NCBI RefSeq assembly: GCF_014873495.1
Contig: NZ_JADBGF010000001.1
Coordinates: forward strand, 3,782,001 to 3,846,000
DNA: 64,000 nucleotides
Source of the DNA: Streptomyces stelliscabiei
GTDB lineage: Bacteria > Actinomycetota > Actinomycetes > Streptomycetales > Streptomycetaceae
Direction of reading: 5' to 3'
Shown here: positions 19,069 through 27,345 of the stretch, piece after piece
How the letters are laid out: each line of letters starts with the position of its first letter
Position numbering within the stretch: the first letter of the stretch is position 1
The notes under the pieces: generated by a model
What the model saw: the letters and a program-made list of their open reading frames with translations, nothing else
Databases searched by the model: none
Told to the model about the DNA's origin: nothing
Translations under genes and position numbers: made by a program

Positions 19069-20355
19069 CTAGCGGCGGACGTGTCCGTCGCCGGTGACGA
19101 TGTACTTCGTGCTGGTCAGCTCGGGCAGGCCCATCGGGCCCCGGGCGTGCAGCTTCTGCGTGGAGATGCCGATCTCGGCGCCGAAACCGAACTGGCCGCC
19201 GTCGGTGAACCGGGTCGAGGCGTTGACGGCGACCGTGGTGGAGTCGACCAGCTGGGTGAAGCGGCGGGCGGCCTGCTGGGAGGTGGTCACGATCGCCTCG
19301 GTGTGGCCGGAGCTCCACAGCCGGATGTGCTCCACGGCCCGCTCGAGCGAGTCGACGACGGCGGCGGCGATGTCGTACGACAGGTACTCGGTCTCCCAGT
19401 CCTCCGTGGTGGCCTCCACGACCGTGGCCCGGCTCTCCTTGGCGTAGGCGAGCACGCGCTCGTCGGCGTGGACCGTGACGCCCGCGTCGGCGAGCGCGTC
19501 GAGGGCGCGGGGCAGGAACTCGGGGGCGATGTCCTGGTGGACGAGGAGGGTCTCGGCGGCGTTGCAGACGCTGACGCGGTGGGCCTTGGAGTTGATCAGG
19601 ATCTCGATCGCCATGTCGAGGTCGGCGACCGCGTCGACGTAGACGTGGCAGTTGCCCGTGCCGGTCTCGATCACCGGGACGGTGGACTCCTCGACGACCG
19701 TACGGATCAGGGAGGCGCCGCCGCGCGGGATGAGCACGTCGACCAGGCCGCGGGCGCGCATCAGCTCACGGACGGACTCGCGGCTCTCGCCGGGGACGAG
19801 CTGGATGGCGTCGGCGGGCAGGCCCGCGCCGCCGACGGCGTCCCGCAGGACGCGCACGAGGGCGGCGTTGGACTCGTGGGCGGAGGACGAGCCGCGCAGC
19901 AGGACGGCGTTGCCGGACTTCAGGCAGAGGGCGGCGGCGTCCACGGTCACGTTCGGGCGGGCCTCGTAGATGATGCCGACGACGCCGAGGGGGACGCGGA
20001 CCTGGCGCAGGTCGATGCCGTTCGGGAGGGTGGAGCCGCGCACGACCTCGCCGACCGGGTCGGGCAGCGCGGCCACGTCACGGACGTCGGCGGCGATCGC
20101 GCGGATCCGCTCCGGGGTCAGGGTGAGCCGGTCGACGATCGCCTCGCTGGTGCCTGCCTCACGGGCCCGCTCGATGTCCTTGGCGTTGGCCTCCACGACG
20201 TCGCTCGTACGGACCTCCAGCGCGTCGGCGATGGCGAGCAGCGCGTCGTCCTTGTCGGCGCGCGGCAGCGGCGCGAGGTCGGCGGCGGCGGCCTTGGCCC
20301 GGTAGGCGGCCCGGGTGACCGGCGTCATGGAGTCGTACGGCGAGAGCGAGGTCAT
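19069..20355 (-). CDS. proA: Gamma-glutamyl phosphate reductase
   Basis: ProA reduces glutamyl-5-phosphate to the semialdehyde, the second step of proline synthesis. The 428-residue product has the aldehyde-dehydrogenase-like NADP region (VGIIYEARPNVTVDAA), the catalytic cysteine in SVCNAAETLL, and ETGTGNCHVYVD. The start ATG at 20355 is followed by MTSLSPYDSM. proB is 0.7 kb upstream on the same strand, separated by one small gene, so both pathway steps are probably expressed together. Confidence 0.97.
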   Translation of the reverse strand: MTSLSPYDSMTPVTRAAYRAKAAAADLAPLPRADKDDALLAIADALEVRTSDVVEANAKDIERAREAGTSEAIVDRLTLTPERIRAIAADVRDVAALPDPVGEVVRGSTLPNGIDLRQVRVPLGVVGIIYEARPNVTVDAAALCLKSGNAVLLRGSSSAHESNAALVRVLRDAVGGAGLPADAIQLVPGESRESVRELMRARGLVDVLIPRGGASLIRTVVEESTVPVIETGTGNCHVYVDAVADLDMAIEILINSKAHRVSVCNAAETLLVHQDIAPEFLPRALDALADAGVTVHADERVLAYAKESRATVVEATTEDWETEYLSYDIAAAVVDSLERAVEHIRLWSSGHTEAIVTTSQQAARRFTQLVDSTTVAVNASTRFTDGGQFGFGAEIGISTQKLHARGPMGLPELTSTKYIVTGDGHVRR

Positions 20356-20472
20356 ACAGGAAGGGTAGTGCGCCCGGCGGAGGGGTCCAGCGCGTGTTCC
20401 ACAGCGCGAGACACGCCGTGCGGGGGACCCGCCGGGGCACTCCTGGGCGGGGCCGGGCTCCCGCCGGGACGG

Positions 20473-20949
20473 TCAGTAGGGATGGACCCCTACGGGTGTC
20501 GCCGGGGGCGACCCGTACCCCTCGGCGATGCGCTGGTGGTAGGTCTGGCGGTCGATGACCTCCAGGCCGACGATCTCCCAGGGCGGCAGCCCGGCCGTGC
20601 GGCGGTGCTCGCCCCACAGGCGCAGGGCGACGGCGGCCGCGTCGTGGAGGTCGCGGGCCTCCTCCCAGTAGCGGATCTCGGCGTGGTCGTTGGCATAGCG
20701 GCTGGTCAGCAGGAAGGGGTGGTCGTGGGCGAGCTGTTCCAGGCCGCGCCGCACCTCCGCGAGGGGGGCCTCGGCCCCGGAGACGCTCAGCGTGACGTGC
20801 CAGAGCCGGGGCAGGTCCTGCGGCTTCTCGGCGCCCTCGCTCTCGTACGTGTCCGAGGCGGCGACGCTGGTGAGCTTGCGCTCCTCGCCGGCCGCACGGG
20901 AGGGACCACCACCACGGGACGCCGCGGCCCCGGGGCGCACTCGTCTCAC
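20473..20949 (-). CDS. Hypothetical soluble protein between proA and proB
   Basis: GTG 20949 follows AAGGAGG at five bases, an excellent ribosome site. The 158-residue protein has a basic Gly-rich start, then a compact domain: LWHVTLSVSGAEAPL, LEQLAHDHPFLLTSRYANDH, EIRYWEEARDLHDAAAVALRLWGEHR, and VIDRQTYHQRIAEG. The pattern of alternating strands and helices resembles a ferredoxin-like fold, but I know no function. Co-orientation with proA and proB could mean co-transcription; no link to proline metabolism is shown. Confidence 0.8.
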   Translation of the reverse strand: MRRVRPGAAASRGGGPSRAAGEERKLTSVAASDTYESEGAEKPQDLPRLWHVTLSVSGAEAPLAEVRRGLEQLAHDHPFLLTSRYANDHAEIRYWEEARDLHDAAAVALRLWGEHRRTAGLPPWEIVGLEVIDRQTYHQRIAEGYGSPPATPVGVHPY

Positions 20950-21100
20950 GACGGCCTCCTTCGCAACGATTCGAGCTTCGCAACAGGTCGTGCGGAATCT
21001 CCCTGCGTCAAAGTTGAGCAGGCTCAGGGGCTTCGCGTGGCGGTTTTACGGAACGTGCACCGCCGGGGCCCGCGCTCTGCTCCCTCCACGAGGCCGCTGG

Positions 21101-22228
21101 TCAGGGGTGCAGGAGGACGAGATCGTCCCTGTGTACGACCTCTCGTTCGTACGCGGGACCCAGCTCGCGCGCCAGTTCCCGGGTCGAGCGGCCGATCAGC
21201 CGGGGGATCTCCTTGGCGTCGAAGTTCACGAGCCCGCGGGCGACCGCCCGGCCCGTGCCGTCGCGCAGCTCGACGGGGTCACCGGCGGTGAAGTCACCCT
21301 CGACGCCGCCGATCCCGGCCGGGAGCAGTGACGTGCGGCGTTCGACGACCGCGCGCACGGCCCCGTCGTCGAGGATGAGCGCGCCCTGCGGGGTGGAGGC
21401 GTGCTGGAGCCACAGCAGCCGGTCGGCGGAGCGCCTGCCGGTCGGGTGGAAGTACGTGCCCGTGTCACGGCCGCCGAGCGCGTCCGCCGCGTGGACGGCG
21501 CTGGTGAGGACCACGGGGATGCCCGCACCGGTGGCGATCGCGGCGGCCTCGACCTTGGTGACCATGCCCCCGGTGCCCACGCCCGCCTTGCCGGCGCTGC
21601 CGATCTCCACGTGCGCGAGGTCCTCGGGCCCCCGGACCTCCGCTATCCGCGACGTGCCGGGCTTGGCGGGGTCGCCGTCGTACACGCCGTCCACGTCCGA
21701 CAGCAGGACCAGCAGATCCGCGCGTACGAGGTGGGCGACGAGGGCGGCGAGGCGGTCGTTGTCGCCGAAGCGGATCTCGTCCGTGGCGACGGTGTCGTTC
21801 TCGTTGACGACCGGCAGGGCACCCATCGCCAGGAGCTTGTCGAGGGTGCGGGAGGCGTTGCGGTGGTGGGCGCGGCGGCTCATGTCGTCGGAGGTGAGGA
21901 GCACCTGGCCGACGCGGATGCCGTAGCGGGCGCAGGAGGCCGTGTAGCGGGCCACGAGGAGGCCTTGGCCGACGCTGGCGGCGGCCTGCTGCCGGGCGAG
22001 GTCCTTGGGGCGGCGGCGCAGGCCCAGCGGCGCGAGCCCGGCGGCGATGGCGCCGGAGGAGACGAGGACGACCTCGCGCTCTCCCCCGCTGCGGGCCTTG
22101 GCGAGGACGTCCACGAGGGCGTCCACCCGGTCCGCGTCGAGGCCGCCGGACGCCGTCGTCAGCGACGAGGAGCCCACCTTGACGACGATCCGGTGCGCTT
22201 GCGCCACTGCCTGCCTAGCCGCTGACAC
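21101..22228 (-). CDS. proB: Glutamate 5-kinase
   Basis: ProB phosphorylates glutamate, the first and feedback-inhibited step of proline synthesis. GTG 22228 is chosen (GAGGAGAGG just upstream), giving 375 residues. The amino-acid kinase domain shows VVKVGSSSLT, LVSSGAIAAG, PVVNENDTVAT and GTGGMVTKVEAA; a C-terminal PUA domain covers about 285-375 (RRTSLLPAGI, GDPVELRDG). In many actinobacteria proB directly follows obg; here a plus-strand gene lies between them. Confidence 0.97.
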   Translation of the reverse strand: MSAARQAVAQAHRIVVKVGSSSLTTASGGLDADRVDALVDVLAKARSGGEREVVLVSSGAIAAGLAPLGLRRRPKDLARQQAAASVGQGLLVARYTASCARYGIRVGQVLLTSDDMSRRAHHRNASRTLDKLLAMGALPVVNENDTVATDEIRFGDNDRLAALVAHLVRADLLVLLSDVDGVYDGDPAKPGTSRIAEVRGPEDLAHVEIGSAGKAGVGTGGMVTKVEAAAIATGAGIPVVLTSAVHAADALGGRDTGTYFHPTGRRSADRLLWLQHASTPQGALILDDGAVRAVVERRTSLLPAGIGGVEGDFTAGDPVELRDGTGRAVARGLVNFDAKEIPRLIGRSTRELARELGPAYEREVVHRDDLVLLHP

Positions 22229-22553
22229 GCCTCTCCTCAATGCTCCGAACAGCCCGGTGTGTGCACTTCGCAATCTACGGGAGCGTGCGGACCTCCCGCG
22301 TTCTCATTTCGAGGGGCGGACGGCGCGGGGCCCCGGGGCGGACGGCGCGGGGCCCGCGCCGGGCGCTTCAGGGGGAGATGCTTCGGCAGACGTCGAGGTT
22401 GCGTGCGTTATGTCCGGCTACCGGTGATTGTTCCCACGGCGGATTGCTCCCCGGCCGCCCTAGGTCATACGGTCAGGGATCGGCCTCCCGCAGGCCACCT
22501 TCCGCGTCACCTCCCCTCCTCCGTCCGTCACACCCTCCGCAGGAGCCCAGCCC
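22229..22553. other. Divergent intergenic region proB / TagF-like gene
   Basis: No gene is seen in these 325 bases. They must hold divergent promoters for proB and the TagF-like gene. A 21-bp direct repeat beginning GGGGCGGACGGCG lies at 22313-22333 and 22335-22355. Confidence 0.7.
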
Positions 22554-24614
22554 GTGCCCTCCGCAGGCCTCCCACCCCGCCGCATCGCGCAGCTCTGCGC
22601 ACTGCTCGCGATGTTCGCGCTCTTCACGGCCCAGATCGTTTCCGCGCTGCTGCCGAACATTCCCGTGTTCGTCGCCGCCAGCGCGGCGGGCCTCCTTCTG
22701 GACACGTTCCTGCAGTACCGGGATCCCGGACTGCTCGCGCTGCTGGGCAAGGTCCGCTTCGACGCGCTGGTGCGCCAGCTGATGCGCGACATGCTGATCC
22801 TCGTGGGACTGCTGCGCATCGACGGGATCGACCCGTTGCGCGAGCAGGCCCCGCTCCTCGTCGGCCTCGTCCTCTTCTACGCGGTCCACTTCACCTGCCA
22901 GGCCGTCTCGGTGCTCGTGCGCCGCACCCGGACCCTGCCGATCGTGACCCGCAACATCGACGCCTCCGCGCTGCGCCTGACGGTCTCCCCGCCGCGCATA
23001 CTGGCCCGCCGCCAGGCCCACCGGCTGCTGACCTTCTCGCTGCCGATCACGGCCGGTCTGGTGCTCACGGCTGCCACGCAGGACGCCACCTGGGGCGGTG
23101 TCGGCCTCGGCGCCGGTCTCACCCTCCTCGTCGCGGGCACCGCGTACCTGGCGACCTGGCTGCTGCCGAAGAAGCGCGCGAAGAACGAGCAGCAGGTCAT
23201 GGAGTGGCTGGACGCGTGGCTCGCCGACTACCGGCCGACCACCGCGATGTACTTCTCCGGCGGTACGTCGTCGGCGTACCAGGCGAACATGTGGCTCTCC
23301 ACGCTCTCCAAGCTGGAGAAGCCGCTGATCGTGCTGCGTGAGCGCTTCATGGTCCAGAAGATCGACGCGACGGACGTGCCGATCATCTGCTTCCCGAAGG
23401 TCGCCACGATGTTCTCGCTGGAGACCTCGACGCTGAAGATGATGCTGCACCCGGCCAACGCCGCGAAGACCTCCCAGGTGCTGCGCATCCCCACCGTCAA
23501 GCACGCCTTCATCAACCACGGCGAGAGCGACAAGCTGTCCTCCTGCAACCCGTACGCGAAGGCGTACGACGAGGTGTGGGTGGCCGGTCCCGCGGCGCGC
23601 GAGCGGTACGCGCTCGCCGAGGTCGGCGTCGAGGACAAGGACATCGTCGAGGTCGGCCGGCCGCAGCTGTCGCCGATCCGCCCGTACGCCGGCCCGCCGA
23701 CCGGCACGTACACGACCGTGCTCTACGCCCCCACCTGGGAGGGCTGGGACGGCAACCCGGGCAACACCTCCGTGGTGCTGGCCGGCGAGAACATCGTCCG
23801 GGGCCTCCTCGCCGACGACAAGGTGCGGCTCCTCTACAAGCCGCACCCGATGACGGGCTCGGTCGACCCGCGCGCGGGCGTGGCCAACGAGCGCATCAAG
23901 GCGATGATCCGCGAGGCCAACGCCAAGCGCTCGGGCGCGCGGCCGGGGGCGGAGGCGGCCGCCGAACTCGCCCGTCGTACGGCCGAGCTGGACAAGCTGA
24001 CCTCCACGTCGTTCCGTGCCAGCGCGGACGAGATGGAGCGGATGCTGCTGCAGGGCACCCCCAGCGGGGACCGCGAGGCGGTGATCTCCGAGGCGACGCT
24101 CGCGTGGGAGAGGGCGTACTGGGCGTCCTTCCCGGAGTGGGAGCACGGCATCGTCACCGAGGCGCGGCCCGCGATCTTCGCCTGCTTCAACGTGTCGGAC
24201 CTGCTGATCAGCGATGTCTCCTCGGTGGTCTCCGACTGGCTGTCCAGTGAGAAGCCGTACGCGGTCGCCAACACCTCCGGACTGCCGGAGGCGGCCTTCC
24301 GCGCGGCCTTCCCGACGGTTTCCGCCGGTGTCGTCCTGACGCCCGGGGCGGACGGCGTCGCGGCCCTGCTCGACGCGGTCCGCAACCCCGAGAAGGACGG
24401 TTTCGCCAAGGCACGCGCCGACCTCAAGGAGCAGCTGCTGGGTCCCTCCGACCCGCCGTCGCTGGTCCGCTTCGACGCCGCGGTGAAGGCGCTCTGCGCC
24501 GAGGCCGACGACCGCCGGGTGCGGATGGAGTCCCGCCTCGTCAACGACCTGCCGTCGCCCCGTGAGGCCGGCGACGAACTCACCGAGGGCGAGCCGAGCG
24601 AGGCACTCGCCTAG
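22554..24614 (+). CDS. CDP-glycerol glycerophosphotransferase (TagF)-like membrane protein
   Basis: GTG 22554 follows AGGAG. The 686-residue protein has about six hydrophobic helices in the first 205 residues, then a large cytosolic domain with TagF-family signatures: VLYAPTWEGW, VRLLYKPHP, and DLLISDVSSVVSDWLSSEKP. The family transfers polyol-phosphate units to growing teichoic acid-like chains, using a GT-B fold. The fused membrane domain differs from TagF of Bacillus and could anchor or export the polymer. It is the only plus-strand gene between proB and obg. With the LCP gene 8 kb away it suggests anionic wall-polymer synthesis, but the substrate is not known. Confidence 0.85.
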   Translation: MPSAGLPPRRIAQLCALLAMFALFTAQIVSALLPNIPVFVAASAAGLLLDTFLQYRDPGLLALLGKVRFDALVRQLMRDMLILVGLLRIDGIDPLREQAPLLVGLVLFYAVHFTCQAVSVLVRRTRTLPIVTRNIDASALRLTVSPPRILARRQAHRLLTFSLPITAGLVLTAATQDATWGGVGLGAGLTLLVAGTAYLATWLLPKKRAKNEQQVMEWLDAWLADYRPTTAMYFSGGTSSAYQANMWLSTLSKLEKPLIVLRERFMVQKIDATDVPIICFPKVATMFSLETSTLKMMLHPANAAKTSQVLRIPTVKHAFINHGESDKLSSCNPYAKAYDEVWVAGPAARERYALAEVGVEDKDIVEVGRPQLSPIRPYAGPPTGTYTTVLYAPTWEGWDGNPGNTSVVLAGENIVRGLLADDKVRLLYKPHPMTGSVDPRAGVANERIKAMIREANAKRSGARPGAEAAAELARRTAELDKLTSTSFRASADEMERMLLQGTPSGDREAVISEATLAWERAYWASFPEWEHGIVTEARPAIFACFNVSDLLISDVSSVVSDWLSSEKPYAVANTSGLPEAAFRAAFPTVSAGVVLTPGADGVAALLDAVRNPEKDGFAKARADLKEQLLGPSDPPSLVRFDAAVKALCAEADDRRVRMESRLVNDLPSPREAGDELTEGEPSEALA

Positions 24615-24626
24615 GGACACGGGCAC

Positions 24627-24684
24627 GCACCGCGTACGCCGAAGGGCCCCGGAGAGATCCGGGGCCCTTCGGCGTACGCGGTGC
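24627..24684. terminator. Bidirectional terminator, 26-bp perfect stem
   Basis: Bases 24627-24652 are the exact reverse complement of 24659-24684, with a six-base loop, between the convergent TagF-like gene and obg. It is among the longest perfect hairpins in the window. Confidence 0.95.
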
Positions 24685-24707
24685 GCGGGCTCTGCCCGGC
24701 GGCAGGC

Positions 24708-26144
24708 CTAGAACGGCTCGAAGTCGTCGTACTCCTTCTGCAGCTCGTCCCGCTCCGCCTGGCGGTCGCGGCGGCGCTGGACGGCCGGGCGGGGCTCCTC
24801 GAAGCGGTGGTCCTCGCCACGGCGGCCGAGCATCTCCGCGCCGGCCATGACGGTCGGCTCCCAGTCGAAGACGACGGCGTTGTCCTCGGGGCCGATGGCG
24901 ACGCCGTCGCCGGAGCGGGCGCCCGCCTTCATCAGCTCGTCCTCGACACCGAGCCGGTTCAGACGGTCGGCGAGGTAGCCCACCGCCTCGTCGTTGCTGA
25001 AGTCGGTCTGACGGACCCAGCGCTCCGGCTTCTCGCCCCGGACGCGGAACAGCCCGTCCTCCTCCCGCACGACCGTGAAGCCGGCGTCGTCGACGGCCTT
25101 GGGCCGGATGACGATCCGCGTCGCCTCCTCCTTCGGCTTGGCGGCACGCGCCCGGCCCACGAGGTCGGCGAGCGCGAACGACAGCTCCCGCAGACCCGTG
25201 TGGGCGACGGCGGACACCTCGAAGACCCGGTAGCCACGGGCCTCCAGGTCCGGCCGCACCATCTCGGCGAGGTCCTTGCCGTCGGGCACGTCGATCTTGT
25301 TGAGGACGACGATCCGGGGCCGCTTGTCGAGCCCGCCGTACTGCGTCAGCTCCTCCTCGATGATGTCGAGGTCGGAGACGGGGTCGCGGTCCGACTCCAG
25401 CGTGGCCGTGTCGAGGACGTGGACGAGGACGCTGCAGCGCTCGACGTGGCGCAGGAACTCCAGGCCCAGCCCCTTGCCCTGGCTGGCGCCGGGGATGAGC
25501 CCGGGGACGTCGGCGATCGTGTAGACCGTCTCGCCGGCCGTCACCACGCCCAGGTTGGGGACGAGTGTCGTGAAGGGGTAGTCCGCGATCTTCGGCTTGG
25601 CGGCGCTCAGCACCGAGATCAGCGAGGACTTGCCCGCGCTCGGGTAGCCGACCAGCGCCACGTCGGCGACGGTCTTCAGCTCCAGAACGATGTCGCCCAT
25701 GTCGCCGGGCACGCCGAGCAGCGCGAAGCCGGGCGCCTTGCGGCGGGCGGAGGCGAGGGCCGCGTTGCCGAGGCCGCCCCGGCCGCCCTGCGCGGCGACG
25801 TAGGAGGTGCCGTGGCCCACGAGGTCGGCGAGGACGTTGCCCTGCCGGTCGAGGACGACCGTGCCGTCCGGCACGGGAAGGACCAGGTCCTGCCCGTCCT
25901 TGCCCGACCGGTTGCCGCCCTCGCCGGGCTTGCCGGCGGTGGCCTTGCGGTGCGGGGAGTGGTGGTAGTCGAGGAGAGTCGTCACGGACTGGTCGACGGT
26001 CAGGATGACGTCGCCGCCCCGGCCGCCGTTGCCGCCGTCGGGGCCGCCGAGCGGCTTGAACTTCTCCCGGTGGACGGAGGCACAGCCGTGGCCTCCGTTA
26101 CCCGCGGCGACATGCAGCTCGACGCGGTCCACGAAGGTGGTCAT
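24708..26144 (-). CDS. obg: GTPase Obg (CgtA)
   Basis: Obg is an essential GTPase of 50S assembly; in Streptomyces it also affects aerial mycelium and sporulation. The 478-residue protein has the Gly-rich Obg fold (1-158, GGHGCASVHREKFKP, GGRGG), G motifs VGYPSAGKSS, DVPGLIPGA, and VVLNKIDVPDGKDL, then the actinobacterial C-terminal domain (about 350-425) and a charged tail. GGAGG precedes the ATG. It is in the conserved rplU-rpmA-obg order. Confidence 0.98.
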   Translation of the reverse strand: MTTFVDRVELHVAAGNGGHGCASVHREKFKPLGGPDGGNGGRGGDVILTVDQSVTTLLDYHHSPHRKATAGKPGEGGNRSGKDGQDLVLPVPDGTVVLDRQGNVLADLVGHGTSYVAAQGGRGGLGNAALASARRKAPGFALLGVPGDMGDIVLELKTVADVALVGYPSAGKSSLISVLSAAKPKIADYPFTTLVPNLGVVTAGETVYTIADVPGLIPGASQGKGLGLEFLRHVERCSVLVHVLDTATLESDRDPVSDLDIIEEELTQYGGLDKRPRIVVLNKIDVPDGKDLAEMVRPDLEARGYRVFEVSAVAHTGLRELSFALADLVGRARAAKPKEEATRIVIRPKAVDDAGFTVVREEDGLFRVRGEKPERWVRQTDFSNDEAVGYLADRLNRLGVEDELMKAGARSGDGVAIGPEDNAVVFDWEPTVMAGAEMLGRRGEDHRFEEPRPAVQRRRDRQAERDELQKEYDDFEPF

Positions 26145-26312
26145 GGTGGGTGCCTCCAGATACGCGCTGTGCGTGGTGTTCGGAAATGTCTTACCTGTAA
26201 CACGTCAAAGGCGGACCCGCTTCCCGTACGGAATCCCGTACAAGAAGTGAGGTCCGCCTCGACGAATCGCTCTACGGAAGCCTTGGTCGAAAGACCGGGC
26301 GAGTCAGAAGAC

Positions 26313-26567
26313 TCAGGCGGCCGGAACGATGTTGACGACCTTGCGACCACGGCTGGTGCCGAACTCGACCGCACCGGCGTTCAGCGCGAACAGCGTGTCG
26401 TCCTTGCCGCGGCCGACGCCCGAACCCGGGTGGAAGTGCGTGCCGCGCTGGCGGACCAGGATCTCACCGGCGTTGACGACCTGACCGCCGAAGCGCTTCA
26501 CGCCGAGCCGCTGAGCGTTGGAGTCGCGACCGTTCCGGGTGGACGATGCGCCCTTCTTGTGTGCCAT
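26313..26567 (-). CDS. rpmA: Ribosomal protein L27
   Basis: The 84-residue 50S protein begins MAHKKGASSTRNGRDS, the conserved L27 N-terminus that reaches the peptidyl transferase centre, followed by KRFGGQVVNAGEILVRQRG. There is no Firmicute-type N-terminal extension to be cleaved. It lies 14 bases after rplU and 170 bases before obg. Confidence 0.99.
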   Translation of the reverse strand: MAHKKGASSTRNGRDSNAQRLGVKRFGGQVVNAGEILVRQRGTHFHPGSGVGRGKDDTLFALNAGAVEFGTSRGRKVVNIVPAA

Positions 26568-26581
26568 GTCTCCTCAGTCCC

Positions 26582-26902
26582 TTACTTCGCAGCCGCGGGG
26601 ATCTCAGTGACCTTGATCGCCGTGTACTGCTGGCGGTGGCCCTGACGACGGCGGTAGCCGGTCTTGTTCTTGTAGCGCAGAATGTCGATCTTCTGGCCCT
26701 TGTGGTGGTCCACGACCTCGGCCTGGACCTTGATGCCGGCCAGCACCCACGGGTCGCTGGTCACAGCGTCGCCGTCGACGACGAGCAGGGTCGAGAGCTC
26801 GACCGTGTCGCCCACACTGGCGGTGGAAATCTTGTCAACCTCAACGATGTCGCCGACAGCAACCTTGTGCTGGCGACCACCGCTGCGCACGATGGCGTAC
26901 AC
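26582..26902 (-). CDS. rplU: Ribosomal protein L21
   Basis: The 106-residue 50S protein starts at GTG 26902 (MYAIVRSGGRQHKV) and contains the L21 signature KIDILRYKNKTGYRRRQGHRQ. It is first in the rplU-rpmA-obg operon, with a candidate promoter about 120 bases upstream, leaving a long untranslated leader. Confidence 0.99.
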   Translation of the reverse strand: MYAIVRSGGRQHKVAVGDIVEVDKISTASVGDTVELSTLLVVDGDAVTSDPWVLAGIKVQAEVVDHHKGQKIDILRYKNKTGYRRRQGHRQQYTAIKVTEIPAAAK

Positions 26903-27022
26903 GCGGATCTCACTCTCTCGCTCGGGAACGGCACCCCCGCAGTCCAGCCGCCCGACATGCGAACGGCCTCTCCCACGGCGCCCGGCGCGCGGAAGGAATG
27001 AGGTTTACGGGGATGTGACGCG

Positions 27023-27051
27023 TCTCTACCTACGGACACGCCGACGGTCAA
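27023..27051 (-). promoter_or_regulatory. Candidate rplU promoter
   Basis: On the minus strand TTGACC and TAGAGA are separated by 17 bases, a plausible vegetative promoter. It would give a leader of about 110 bases. The gap 26903-27271 otherwise shows nothing certain. Confidence 0.5.
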
Positions 27052-27271
27052 GGTTACGGGGCCACGCCCGAAGGGGTCAAACCGAGCCCTTCGCCCGCCA
27101 CGTGACCGACATCTCACCGCCCACCGACGGCCGTTTCCCGGCCGGGGCCGGAGTCCTCGCGCGCCACGCGCACTTCCGTGCCGCACGAGCCGTCCCCGTC
27201 CTGCCCCCGACCCCACATCAGCGCGCCCTGTGTGAGGTTGCTCTCCCCGGCCCCGGCGGTGCCTCCACACG

Positions 27272-27316
27272 CCGGTGCCCCTGCCGGGTGGTGTTCCCAC
27301 CCGGCAGGGGCACCGG
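27272..27316 (-). terminator. RNase E gene terminator
   Basis: A perfect 20-bp stem (27272-27291 with 27297-27316) with a five-base loop, 30 bases past the RNase E stop. Confidence 0.9.
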
Positions 27317-27345
27317 TCGGAGCGGACGGCTTCTCCGCCCGGGGC

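Noticed and set aside
26903..27022. L21 leader autoregulatory RNA
   Set aside because: The long rplU leader is suggestive, but I could not identify a conserved structure by eye.
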